Assembly: GCF_030551755.1 (NCBI RefSeq) | Contig: NZ_JAUPEC010000016.1 | Span: 42,758-106,757, forward strand | Direction of reading: 5' to 3' | Length of the DNA stretch: 64,000 nt | From: Pseudocolwellia sp. AS88 | GTDB taxonomy: Bacteria > Pseudomonadota > Gammaproteobacteria > Enterobacterales > Alteromonadaceae | Part shown: piece after piece, positions 46,243 to 54,673 of the stretch | Layout: each line of letters opens with the position of its first letter | How positions within the stretch are numbered: the stretch's first letter is position 1 | The notes under the pieces: model-generated | Databases searched by the model: none | What the model was told of the DNA's origin: nothing | The model's input: the letters and a program-made list of their open reading frames with translations, nothing else | Translations under genes and position numbers: made by a program

Positions 46243-46391
46243 GTCTATTAAGTTTCTTACTTAGTCTAACTATTGCTATCTAAATGTGTAGTTTATACAA
46301 AATAAGTTTATATTATATAAGCGTTATAATTTAAAATTTTGATGTTATCTACTGATGAAATTTTAAGTAAGAAACTTGGTCTAATAGTTAA
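46243..46391. repeat. Inverted repeat pair about 100 bp apart upstream of ndh
   Basis: AAGTTTCTTACTTA (46250-46263) and its exact complement TAAGTAAGAAACTT (46365-46378) bound a 101-bp AT-rich centre. Outside them CTATTA (46244-46249) matches TAATAG after a 4-bp insertion, extending the symmetry. The whole is ~150 bp: either a small non-autonomous element or a long-stem 5' leader of ndh. Confidence 0.7.
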
Positions 46392-46423
46392 TGATAAGTA
46401 ATAGTTTCAGCTAAGGAATGATA

Positions 46424-47740
46424 GTGGCAGACAATACTAATAATGATCACATCAACGCTCCCATTGTAATTATTGGTGGTGGTGCAGGCGGTTTAGAATT
46501 AGCAACTAAGCTCGGAAGATATTATAAAAAAAGACAACAACGTGTTGTTCTCGTTGATCAAAATAGAACTCATATTTGGAAACCTTTATTACACGAAGTC
46601 GCTGCCGGTGCATTAGATTCAGAAATAGATGGCGTCGATTATTTAGCTATTGCTCATAAAAATGGTTTTACTTTTCAATTAGGCACAATGATAGATCTAA
46701 ACAGAGAAAGTAAAACTGCTTATTTAGCGCCATTAATCGATGATGCACAACAACTTGTTTTAGAAAAGCGAGAACTCAATTACAGTAAACTAATTTTTGC
46801 TCTTGGCTCTATTACAAATGACTTTGGTACTGAAGGAGCTGCCCAAAACTGTATCTTCTTAGACTCTCCTAAAAGCGCACAAAACTTTCATACCCTTTTA
46901 CTTAACGAATTTTTAAAGTTACAAGACGACACATCAAAAGATACTTTAGAAATTTCTATTGTTGGAGCAGGGGCTACAGGTGTCGAACTCTCTGCAGAGC
47001 TTTATAAAACCACCGAGTTATTAAAAACTTATGGTTATACTCATCTTCATAACTACCGCTTAAAAGTACGAATAATTGAATCAGGACCACGATTATTACC
47101 CGCTTTACCTGAAAGAATAGCAAATAGCACACAGATTGAGCTTGAAAAACTAGGCGTTGAAATTATTCTAAATACCTTTGTTACTAAAGTTGAAGCTACA
47201 GGTTTGCATACTAAGGATGGAAATTTTATTAAAAGTAACATTTCTGTTTGGGCCGCAGGTATTAAAGCTCCTGAATTCCTTCAAGGTCTTGCTGGGCTAG
47301 AAACTAACAAAATAAATCAGTTAGTAGTGAACCAGGATTTAATAACAACTCTAGATGATAGTATTTATGCAATTGGTGATTGTGCACATTGCATAATGCC
47401 TGATGGCTCAAAGGTTCCTCCAAGAGCACAGTCCGCTCATCAAATGGCATCTAATGTTTTCACAAATATTAAAAATGCAGAACAAGGTAAAGAACTTAAA
47501 CCTTATTTATACGTAGATTATGGCTCTCTAGTTTCTCTTTCTACTTATTCAACTATTGGTAGTTTAATGGGGAATATGACCAAAGGAAGTATGTTTATAG
47601 AAGGGCGACTAGCAAGAATTGTATATATTAGTTTATATCGAATGCACCAAATGGTGATATTTGGCAAAGCTAAAACCTTATTAATCATGCTAGTTAATAA
47701 ACTTAACAAACGACTTAGACCTAACTTAAAGTTACATTAA
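46424..47740 (+). CDS. ndh: NADH dehydrogenase, type II (NDH-2)
   Basis: A 438-aa flavoprotein: APIVIIGGGAGGLELATKLG (FAD site), HIWKPLLHEVAAGALDSEIDGVDYLA, the second dinucleotide site LEISIVGAGATGVELSAELY (NADH), YAIGDCAHCI and the tail LVSLSTYSTIGSLMGNMTKGSMFIEGRLARIVYISLYRMHQMVIFGKAKTLLIMLVNKLNKRLRPNLKLH, which follows E. coli Ndh closely, including the C-terminal membrane-binding helix. It transfers electrons from NADH to quinone without pumping protons. The GTG at 46424 has AAGGA at the right distance; the ATG at 46418 touches that ribosome binding site and is less likely. Confidence 0.93.
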   Translation: MADNTNNDHINAPIVIIGGGAGGLELATKLGRYYKKRQQRVVLVDQNRTHIWKPLLHEVAAGALDSEIDGVDYLAIAHKNGFTFQLGTMIDLNRESKTAYLAPLIDDAQQLVLEKRELNYSKLIFALGSITNDFGTEGAAQNCIFLDSPKSAQNFHTLLLNEFLKLQDDTSKDTLEISIVGAGATGVELSAELYKTTELLKTYGYTHLHNYRLKVRIIESGPRLLPALPERIANSTQIELEKLGVEIILNTFVTKVEATGLHTKDGNFIKSNISVWAAGIKAPEFLQGLAGLETNKINQLVVNQDLITTLDDSIYAIGDCAHCIMPDGSKVPPRAQSAHQMASNVFTNIKNAEQGKELKPYLYVDYGSLVSLSTYSTIGSLMGNMTKGSMFIEGRLARIVYISLYRMHQMVIFGKAKTLLIMLVNKLNKRLRPNLKLH

Positions 47741-47824
47741 TCTTTTTTATTTTATTGAATTAGTTAAAGCGGTTATCAAGAATTTTCTAAGAATTAAAAT
47801 AACCGCATCTTCGTGAAACGTAGA

Positions 47825-48209
47825 AAGGTGTTTCTTTTTTGCACAACAAATTCTGGCTAAAAAGCTGGCAAATAAGCAGGGCGGAAGTATCATCAATATG
47901 CCTTTACAGATGTGACATATAGGTGCTTCAAATAGAACTGTTTACTGTATTATTAAGCATGCAATCGAAGGTTTAAAAGCTATGGCTGTAGAATTAGCAC
48001 CAAATCCTATAAGAGTTGATAGCATCTACCCAACATTTATCAACCTCCCAATGATAGAAAACTTTTTTAATTCTGAAGAATTCCAACAAGAAACCCTAAC
48101 AAAAATACCATTAGGCAATGTTGGAGTTGTTGAATATATTATGGGCGCAGTTGCGTCAGATGCAAGCCGACTTGTTACAGCAAGTAGCCAAAAAGTTGAT
48201 GGCGGATAG
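47825..48209 (+). pseudogene. Truncated short-chain dehydrogenase/reductase (SDR) remnant
   Basis: The frame reads CFFFAQQILAKKLANKQGGSIINMPLQM, then a TGA stop (47913-47915), then HIGASNRTVYCIIKHAIEGLKAMAVELAPNPIRVDSIYPTFINLPM...IPLGNVGVVEYIMGAVASDASRLVTASSQKVDGG. This is the C-terminal half of a classical SDR: SIINM, the YxxxK-type motif (YCIIK), RV.SI.P....PM, and the final VDGG. The Rossmann N-terminus is absent, the conserved Ser in the catalytic block is lost, and the usual Gly after QM has become TGA. A dead gene. Confidence 0.88.
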
Positions 48210-48340
48210 ACTGCTCAGTAGCTTAAGAATAAAAGAGACTATTCATTTTAAATAACTATTTTTAAAAGAAGCCTTAGATCTTATTTGGATTAGCAGTATA
48301 ATCCCTTGTTAATAATACAAATATATATACAAGGAATGTT

Positions 48341-48877
48341 ATGTACCGAGGTCAGTTAACAAAGTGGGATAATGCAAAAGGTTTTGGCTTTATCAAATCC
48401 CCTGATTTAAGTAATGATACCTTTATCCATATTTCTGAACTTAGTCACATGAGTAGAAAACCTAAACAGGGCGACTATATCCACTTTAATATTGAGCAGC
48501 ATCAAGGTAAAACACGAGCGATAAATGCACGTATTGAGGGGGCAAAATCGATAAGCACTTTACAAGTATCTAAACATAGCAAACCAAAATCTAGCAATAA
48601 ACTTATTTACGGACTTATTTTTGTTGGATTTACAGCATTCATAGTTCAACGCCTAGATTTAGGTAAAACAAATCAAATACCACAAACGCAGCTTATAGAA
48701 GAATCGTCTATATCAAAGCCATTAACAAAAACACCAACACAAAGTTTTACTTGTGATGGACGTCAACATTGTAGCCAAATGAGATCGCGTGCTGAAGCTG
48801 AGTATTTTATTCAACACTGTCCCAATACTAAAATGGATGGTGACCGTGATGGAATTCCTTGTGAGAGACAGTTTTAA
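48341..48877 (+). CDS. Cold-shock domain protein with TM segment and Excalibur domain
   Basis: A 178-aa protein. Residues 1-66 are a cold-shock domain (GQLTKWDNAKGFGFIKSPDLSNDTFIHISEL, with RNP1 KGFGFI and RNP2-like DTFIHIS). A membrane helix follows (about 87-102, LIYGLIFVGFTAFIVQ). The C-terminus (~136-178) is an Excalibur calcium-binding domain: FTCDGRQHCSQMRSRAEAEYFIQHCPNTKMDGDRDGIPCERQF with DxDxDG and four Cys. The topology puts RNA/DNA-binding inside and the Ca-site in the periplasm. Function unknown; the family is known in marine gammaproteobacteria. Confidence 0.88.
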   Translation: MYRGQLTKWDNAKGFGFIKSPDLSNDTFIHISELSHMSRKPKQGDYIHFNIEQHQGKTRAINARIEGAKSISTLQVSKHSKPKSSNKLIYGLIFVGFTAFIVQRLDLGKTNQIPQTQLIEESSISKPLTKTPTQSFTCDGRQHCSQMRSRAEAEYFIQHCPNTKMDGDRDGIPCERQF

Positions 48878-49765
48878 AAACACAAATCTAAATTGATGAA
48901 AGTATTTCAATAATGTCTTACTTGAATAACTGAACAATAATCTAGAGTAATTATATAAAAGACAAACACAGAGAAACTAAACAGTGTTTATTATTGGCAG
49001 TTAATTAAGTAAGTCTGATTTCTTTACAACGAATAAAAACAAACATTACATAGATACACAGACAAGCATACACGGTTATACTCATCAAACCCCACTAAGT
49101 CCAATACTGTTCAGTATTGGACTTAGTGTGTTTGGCGCTTTAAATAGATGTTTAGCCTGAATTTACCCACATTATGTAAATTTCATTCTCACATTATATC
49201 TGTTTGTATATCTGCTATATAAAGCATTGATATATATCGAATTTTAACGTTTATCATATGGGTTTTAATTCAAGCTTATAGATTATCTATGTTTTAGCTC
49301 AAATAGTTAACCGAGTTGAGTTTAATGTAATTTGATGAATTTGGTCTTAAGTTTACGCAAACACTATGTATAGACTTTTAATTTTTAGTGGAAAAATTAC
49401 TGATATATTAAATTTATAAAACAATCTGAGCTTTGTTTATTTAAAAGCAAAAAATTAAAAGCTTTAAATTGATGAGTTATCTATTTGTGAATTATCACTG
49501 TTATATACATACAAATGTTTAATTTTTTAAAACACAAAATCATTTTAATTTAACTTAAGCTTTTTAACCTAACATTTAAATTTACTAAGCTGTTATATAC
49601 AAATGATTAAATATAGATAAACAAATGAATTCTGAATTCTTAAAATCCATATACTTGGATTATGTGCAACAAGCTTATTAACATCTCTACAAGTTATTAA
49701 GTCTTACATCTAGATTCACCAAGCTTCTATAAATACATCAATATATAAACTGATTAATTTAAACA
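48878..49765. other. Long AT-rich intergenic region with a palindrome
   Basis: About 890 bp. The notable element is the 17-bp-arm palindrome at 49093-49128 (separate entry). The rest (49140-49760) is very AT-rich without ORFs and looks like decayed sequence; the following DUF417 fragment supports past gene loss here. Confidence 0.6.
49093..49128. repeat. Long perfect palindrome (17-bp arms), possible recombinase site
   Basis: CACTAAGTCCAATACTG, spacer TT, CAGTATTGGACTTAGTG. No T-tract follows, and no gene ends nearby except the gene at 48341-48877 over 200 bp away. A half copy, AGTATTGGACATAGTAAG, recurs at 50130-50147, 66 bp before the tyrosine recombinase gene (15 of 18 match positions 49113-49130). 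Dyad arms of this size are what a tyrosine recombinase or its regulator would bind. Confidence 0.8.
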
Positions 49766-49957
49766 TTGGTATTTATACTCGATCACCAATATCTGATTAT
49801 CATCTCAAGTCTGCTGTTAACAGCGCCAGTTTGGGAAGCTTCTTTAGGTGGGTTTCCAGCACTAAATGTAGTACCAGGTCAGTTTTTAGTTAAAGATTTA
49901 GTTTTATTAGCTGCTTCTGTTTGGTTACTAGGTAAAGCACTCAGTATTAAAAAATAA
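49766..49957 (+). pseudogene. C-terminal fragment of a DUF417 (YkgB-like) membrane protein
   Basis: A 63-aa frame, IIISSLLLTAPVWEASLGGFPALNVVPGQFLVKDLVLLAASVWLLGKALS, equals the end of DUF417/YkgB proteins (TTPGVWEPSLGG.P.LS..GRFLLKDLVLLGAA...). Whole family members are around 190 aa. The frame begins with a TTG after stops, and no upstream part is visible. It is best read as the remnant of a deleted gene. A smaller intact relative cannot be excluded. Confidence 0.7.
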
Positions 49958-50129
49958 AATTTTATTTATTCTTACCTAAGCAATATTTTATCCTCAAAGC
50001 CAGTGTTTCATGCTGGCTTTATTGATTTGTCTTACAACCATGATGTTCCAATTACATACCAACCGAAAGTTTAACTTTAACAATATAATGAAAATCATTT
50101 TTCTAAAATATCAATGCCCTAGCCTTTTT

Positions 50130-50147
50130 AGTATTGGACATAGTAAG
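50130..50147. repeat. Half copy of the 49093-49128 palindrome
   Basis: AGTATTGGACATAGTAAG matches the right arm AGTATTGGACTTAGTGTG at 15 of 18 positions. It lies 66 bp upstream of the recombinase start, where an operator or an attachment site would be placed. Confidence 0.6.
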
Positions 50148-50213
50148 ATTAAGAAATTACACTTATCATCATTGAGTTAAGCTTATTAACAGCCATGAAA
50201 GATAAGATTTAAA

Positions 50214-51464
50214 ATGTCATTAACTAAACCTGTACCTTTATACCCTGCTTATATTGATCTACTTGAATTCGATTTTGAGGATTATCCTGAGCTCGATGAT
50301 TTGTTCAAATCTGAAGATAAATGGTGGATTGAGCATTTTAAATGGGGACAAGCTTTTCTTGAATATACGGGTCGAAACAAATCGATTCATACTTACGACC
50401 GTTTTAGGAATGAAATAGAACGTTTCTTATTATGGGCATTCATTATAAAGAAAACGCCGATAGATCAACTTCGTAAAAATGACATTCTTGAATATGCTGA
50501 CTTTTGCTGGTTACCCCCTGTTAGCTGGATAGGTACATCAAACCAAGAACGTTTCAAGTTATCGAATGGCTACTCAACAGCGAACGAGTTTTGGTCGCCA
50601 TATAAAATTCAAATACCTAAAAGTCTTAAAAATATACAAGATGTTGCAGATATTGATAAGAAAAAATACCGTCCTTCTCAGCAAACATTAACATCAACAT
50701 TTACCGCTTTAATTGTGTTTTATAGTTATTTAATGGGTGAAGAACATTGTTTAGGTAATCCTGCACAAATAGCTAAAAAAGATTGTCGCCATTTTATAAC
50801 TGACGCTCAGGTAAAAGAAGTAAAACGCTTGAGTACACCTCAGTGGGAATATGTGTTGGAAACAGCCATTAGTATGGCTAATGAAGATGAAACATTTGAG
50901 CGAAGTTTGTTTGTAATAGCATCTCTAAAAACTTTATTTTTACGTATTTCTGAATTATCAGAACGCCCTGCTTGGTCACCAATTATGGGACATTTCTGGC
51001 AAGACGAAGATGATAACTGGTGGTTAAAAGTTTTTGGTAAAGGTCGTAAATTACGCGACACCACAGTACCAGAAGACTACATTCCATTTTTGAAGCGCTA
51101 TAGAGCTTCAAGAGGATTATCAAGTTTGCCAACAAGTAACGAAAATACAGTATTAGTTGAGAAAATTCGTGGCCAAGGTGGCATGACTTCACGACATTTA
51201 AGACGCTTAGTGCAAACAGTTTTCGATAAAGCTTACTTAAATATGAAACAAGATGTTGGTGAAGATAAAGCACTAAAACTAAAAGAAGCATCAACCCATT
51301 GGCTAAGACATACAGGTGCAAGTATGGAAATTGAGCGTGGTCGCCCTCTTAAAGATGTTTCTGAAGACTTGGGTCATGCAAGTATGGCGACTACCGATAC
51401 TGTTTATGTGCATAGTGAAAGTAAATTACGCGCTAAAAGTGGTAAAGAGCGTAAAGTTAACTAG
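50214..51464 (+). CDS. Tyrosine recombinase / site-specific integrase
   Basis: A 416-aa integrase. The N-terminal SAM-like core-binding region is about residues 40-185 (WGQAFLEYTGRNKSIHTYDRFRNEIERFLLWAF...). The catalytic part shows LFLRISELSERP (first Arg), KGRKLRDTTVP, THWLRHTGAS (HxxR box), LGHASMATTDTVYVHS (GH and the Tyr nucleophile near the C-terminus). The R-H-R-H-Y set is complete, so it should be active. It stands alone: no excisionase, no adjacent tRNA, no cargo. Similar solitary recombinases occur on gammaproteobacterial chromosomes. The palindrome at 49093 and its half copy may be its targets. Confidence 0.9.
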   Translation: MSLTKPVPLYPAYIDLLEFDFEDYPELDDLFKSEDKWWIEHFKWGQAFLEYTGRNKSIHTYDRFRNEIERFLLWAFIIKKTPIDQLRKNDILEYADFCWLPPVSWIGTSNQERFKLSNGYSTANEFWSPYKIQIPKSLKNIQDVADIDKKKYRPSQQTLTSTFTALIVFYSYLMGEEHCLGNPAQIAKKDCRHFITDAQVKEVKRLSTPQWEYVLETAISMANEDETFERSLFVIASLKTLFLRISELSERPAWSPIMGHFWQDEDDNWWLKVFGKGRKLRDTTVPEDYIPFLKRYRASRGLSSLPTSNENTVLVEKIRGQGGMTSRHLRRLVQTVFDKAYLNMKQDVGEDKALKLKEASTHWLRHTGASMEIERGRPLKDVSEDLGHASMATTDTVYVHSESKLRAKSGKERKVN

Positions 51465-51623
51465 CAGATTTGTCTTTAATTAAAGGTAATATGAAGGTCC
51501 AAATCAACCTAAAGAATACCGTAAAAACTGTTGCTAATTCAGTCGATTACTATATTCTGTTTGTTCCTTCGTTTTGTCATTTTACTTCGGTACCTGGCTC
51601 AGCGCTCTACTTAGAGACAGCCA

Positions 51624-52283
51624 ATGACAGATCTACGATTAAGTTATCAAACAATAGAATTTGATAAAATAGATATCCATCTTTGTACACTTCGTGATAA
51701 TCAAGAATTCTCAGATCCTAACCAAATTGCTGAAAAATTAGGTATTTCTTCTGCAACATGGCCTATTTTTGGAGTTGTTTGGCCTTCAGGTTTAGTTCTC
51801 GCTCACTACATAAAAGATTATGAAACGGGCAGTAAAAGAATTTTAGAAGTTGGTTGCGGCATGGCGTTATCCAGCTTACTTCTTAATAAACAATCAGCTG
51901 ATATTACAGCAACAGATTACCATCCTGAGGTTAATAACTTTTTAAAAAGAAACGCATTACTTAATGGTGATGATGCAATTGCATTTGAGCAAGTTGATTG
52001 GACCAATAAAGACGACGACCTTGGATTATTCGATTTAATTATTGGTAGCGATTTACTTTATGAAGATGAACACACAGAACTATTAGTGAGCTTTTTGGCG
52101 GATCATGCAAATCCTACATGTGAAGTTATTATTGTAGATCCTGGTCGTGGTAGGAAAAATAGTTTGAGTGCTAAGATGATGGCTCTAGGCTTTACTGCAA
52201 CGCAACAGAAACCAGAACATACAGATTTTTTAGTTAAAGAATTTAAAGGACATATTCTAAAGTTTGTGCGTACATCTCCATAA
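51624..52283 (+). CDS. METTL21/NNT1-type class I methyltransferase
   Basis: A 219-aa protein of the methyltransferase-16 family: TWPIFGVVWPSGLVLAHYI, motif I ILEVGCGMALSSLLL, ITATDYHPEVNNFLKRNALLN, and the family-specific FDLIIGSDLLYE (D-L-L-Y), typical of protein-lysine methyltransferases and nicotinamide-N-methyltransferase-like enzymes. The substrate is unknown. It lies 160 bp after the integrase; a 64-codon frame between them is not coding. Confidence 0.88.
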   Translation: MTDLRLSYQTIEFDKIDIHLCTLRDNQEFSDPNQIAEKLGISSATWPIFGVVWPSGLVLAHYIKDYETGSKRILEVGCGMALSSLLLNKQSADITATDYHPEVNNFLKRNALLNGDDAIAFEQVDWTNKDDDLGLFDLIIGSDLLYEDEHTELLVSFLADHANPTCEVIIVDPGRGRKNSLSAKMMALGFTATQQKPEHTDFLVKEFKGHILKFVRTSP

Positions 52284-52387
52284 ATAGCATATGTTTATTA
52301 AATAAAAATCTTCTTAATTTTAGCTGCAACCATATAAAAGAATGTCGTTATTTTGATTAAGTAACGACATTTTTGACTCTACTATAA

Positions 52388-52735
52388 CTAGCCTACAGTA
52401 AGAATAATATTTTCATTTTTACCTTCAGAGCCTTCTATAACAAAGTGTAATTTTGTTCCAGATTCCGACTTAAGATACGATTTGGCTTTAGATGCGGAAC
52501 AACCAGGAATTTCACAATTTTCAATAGATATTACTTTATCTCCAATTTTGAAACCTGCTTTTTCAGCTGGAGAATCAGCGACTACCTTTTTAACGGTTAA
52601 CTCTGTAATTTCAGGAGAAAAGAAACCACTAGCGGTAACATCCCAAGTGATCCCAACTTTGCTTGGGTCTTTTGCTGCTGAATATAATGAGCAAAAAGAT
52701 AAACAACATAACAATAAAATCTTTTGATAAAACAT
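52388..52735 (-). CDS. Secreted single-PDZ-domain protein
   Basis: A 115-aa protein with a signal peptide (MFYQKILLLCCLSFCSLYSAA) and one PDZ domain: ITELTVKKVVADSPAEKAGFKIGDKVISIENCEIPGCSASKAKSYLKSESGTKLHFVIEG. The two Cys of IENCEIPGC may form a disulfide. No protease domain is attached, so it may act as a periplasmic binding or adaptor module. Single gene, function unknown. Confidence 0.8.
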   Translation of the reverse strand: MFYQKILLLCCLSFCSLYSAAKDPSKVGITWDVTASGFFSPEITELTVKKVVADSPAEKAGFKIGDKVISIENCEIPGCSASKAKSYLKSESGTKLHFVIEGSEGKNENIILTVG

Positions 52736-52820
52736 ATACTTTCCTTGTAAGGCTAATAAATATTAGCCATTTGATAATTAATAACTATAAAGAATTTGAA
52801 AGCTTATAAATAGATTTATT

Positions 52821-53387
52821 TTACTTTTTACGTAATGAAGGGATTTTCTGGCCTTCTTCTAAGGAAGTGATCAGTATACTTAATCTTGTTAATTGAGTTT
52901 CTTTTTTTTTAGCACTCATTACCCACCAAATAGAATCTCTTTTATATGAAGGCGCTAAGTTGTTAAAAAAATTCCATGCTTTGTTATTAGCTTGTAGTAT
53001 TTCTTCGTATTCAGTAGCAAGAGGCACATTTCGGTCTTGCGAAGAATAACCCTTTTTATCCGATCTTTTGTTAAAAACATATAATCCAGCCGGCTTCATT
53101 TTTCCAAGAGGGATCAAAGTTTCTACTTTTTTAACGTTTACCGCACTCCACACACTATTTACTTTACGAGGAGTAAAACGTATTTTATAACTGTCTTCGT
53201 TAATAGATTTTCTAATGCCGTCAATCCAACCAAAACAAAGAGCTACATCTACAGAGTCAGACCAAGTTATACTTTCACGATCAGCATTTTTTTTATAATA
53301 CCCAACCCAGAGTTCAGTAGCTTCTGGGTTTTGTTCTAACCAATGATAAAACTCTGTTTGTTTTTTAAAAAAAATAATACATTCCAT
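52821..53387 (-). CDS. YdeI/OmpD-associated family protein
   Basis: A 188-aa protein: FFKKQTEFYHWLEQNPEATELWVGYYKKNADRESITWSDSVDVALCFGWIDGIRKSINEDSYKIRFTPRKVNSVWSAVNVKKVETLI and LKPAG-type segments with a C-terminal NLAPSYKRDSIWWVMSAKKKETQLTRLSILI. It carries the LCFGWIDG..........F.PRK..S.WS..N block of the YdeI/OmpD-associated family, linked in some species to tolerance of bacteriocins or peptides; the biochemical role is not known. Two GNAT genes follow upstream on the same strand. Confidence 0.9.
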   Translation of the reverse strand: MECIIFFKKQTEFYHWLEQNPEATELWVGYYKKNADRESITWSDSVDVALCFGWIDGIRKSINEDSYKIRFTPRKVNSVWSAVNVKKVETLIPLGKMKPAGLYVFNKRSDKKGYSSQDRNVPLATEYEEILQANNKAWNFFNNLAPSYKRDSIWWVMSAKKKETQLTRLSILITSLEEGQKIPSLRKK

Positions 53388-53507
53388 TGTCTAACGTCCT
53401 AAATTACTTATGTTCTACAGCTAATAATGTTTTAATAAATTGTAGGTAAACTTTAATATTTTGATCTTTTTTCAGGGGTTTACCATGCTCTGAATCTAAT
53501 ATTAAAG

Positions 53508-54062
53508 CTAAAAGAGTTTTATAACTTTAGGTTTAAGAAAACAGCTAATAATACTACCAAAAAGATACTTATACATCGCTTCAATTTCTTCTTTATGGAT
53601 ACAGCCACCAAAAATAAGCATTTCAAGTTCTTCTCTTGGTTCCTTTACAATATAACCAGATGATGTGAATCCGTTTTTTTGATAGAAAGCTTTACGTTTA
53701 GATCTTTGCTTATAGTTATTCTCTCGCTCATCAAGCTTTTCAATGTTAAGTACAATTTTTTTATTTGTATGAATAGTTTTTAATAAATCTATCACTTTAC
53801 TGCCATATCCACTCGATCGACAAGATTCTGATATAGCAAAAAAATGCACAAATACAATATCTTTATACTCTGTGGTATAAATAAGGCCTACCCAAATATC
53901 ACCCGCATAAATAACATTAAATCCATCTTTACCATTTCTGAGTTTAAATTTAAGTAACCACGTAGGAATATTTCTAACCGTAGTAAAGGCTTCTTTATAA
54001 AGATCAATAACGTCTAAATAGTTATCGTTAGATCGAGAAAGCGGTACAAGGTTAATTTTCAT
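53508..54062 (-). CDS. GNAT family N-acetyltransferase
   Basis: A 184-aa protein with a GNAT core: IVFVHFFAISESCRSSGYGSKVIDLLKTIH (acetyl-CoA loop R-S-S-G-Y-G), KKIVLNIEKLDERENNYKQRSKRKAFYQKNGFTSSGYIV and a C-terminal hydrophobic helix. The YQKNGF motif is typical. The substrate is unknown. It starts 13 bp from the end of the next GNAT gene, so the two are probably co-transcribed. Confidence 0.85.
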   Translation of the reverse strand: MKINLVPLSRSNDNYLDVIDLYKEAFTTVRNIPTWLLKFKLRNGKDGFNVIYAGDIWVGLIYTTEYKDIVFVHFFAISESCRSSGYGSKVIDLLKTIHTNKKIVLNIEKLDERENNYKQRSKRKAFYQKNGFTSSGYIVKEPREELEMLIFGGCIHKEEIEAMYKYLFGSIISCFLKPKVIKLF

Positions 54063-54075
54063 ATTAAATCATTTA

Positions 54076-54567
54076 TTACACTGACATATTCAAACGAGAT
54101 AAAAGAAGTAAGTTGGAAAATTTTCCATCCTTAAAACTGCAACACTTTTTCTCACCTTCAATTTCAAAACCAAACTTCTGGTAAAGAGATAATGCAGCTT
54201 TATTTTCAGGGTAAACTTCTAACTCTAAACGTAAGATATTTAACCATTTGTCCGCTTGGTTAATTGCTTCTGTAAGTAGTTGTCGTCCTACTCCTTTGCC
54301 ATGACTATCAGGATGCACTGCTATAGCTAAAGATGCTGAATGTTTTTCTCTCGGTTTATTCGACATAATAAGGCTTATATGTCCTATCACTTTATTATCT
54401 AATTCTGCAACCAATATATAATCTGTTGGGCTTTGAAAGAATTTTTCTACGTCACTTGAACTAAGAAAAGGTACTTGAGACGTGTTTTCTGTTACCGAAG
54501 GATAACTATATATCTCAGCTAAGTCTTTAAGATCTGATTGTTCAAAATGTCTAATATGTAATTTCAA
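54076..54567 (-). CDS. GNAT family N-acetyltransferase (YhhY-like)
   Basis: A 163-aa GNAT enzyme: IRHFEQSDLKDLAEIYSYPSVTENTSQVPF at the N-terminus, LAIAVHPDSHGKGVGRQLLTEAINQADKWLNILRLELEVYPENKAALSLYQKFGFEIEGEKK, with the Q/H-G-K-G-V-G acetyl-CoA loop and the ALSLYQKFGFE.EG tail. The pattern resembles YhhY (aromatic/other amino acid N-acetyltransferase), based on LRLELEVYPEN.A....Y. Substrate is inference. Transcribed together with the GNAT gene downstream. Confidence 0.88.
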   Translation of the reverse strand: MKLHIRHFEQSDLKDLAEIYSYPSVTENTSQVPFLSSSDVEKFFQSPTDYILVAELDNKVIGHISLIMSNKPREKHSASLAIAVHPDSHGKGVGRQLLTEAINQADKWLNILRLELEVYPENKAALSLYQKFGFEIEGEKKCCSFKDGKFSNLLLLSRLNMSV

Positions 54568-54673
54568 TTTAAAACCTTAATTCTAAGAAATGCTCATGGA
54601 AAAAATATCATTTAAATAACTATATTATTTATGAGAGCTGTTTTCAGCTATTGTTGTCATTATTTATAACCTA

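Noticed and set aside
49093..49128. Palindrome as an ordinary terminator
   Set aside because: No T-tract on either side, only a 2-nt loop, and more than 200 bp from the nearest gene end; kept as a repeat with possible recombinase link.
51470..51664. 64-codon frame between integrase and methyltransferase
   Set aside because: Overlaps the methyltransferase start in another frame, has no family match and no clear ribosome binding site.
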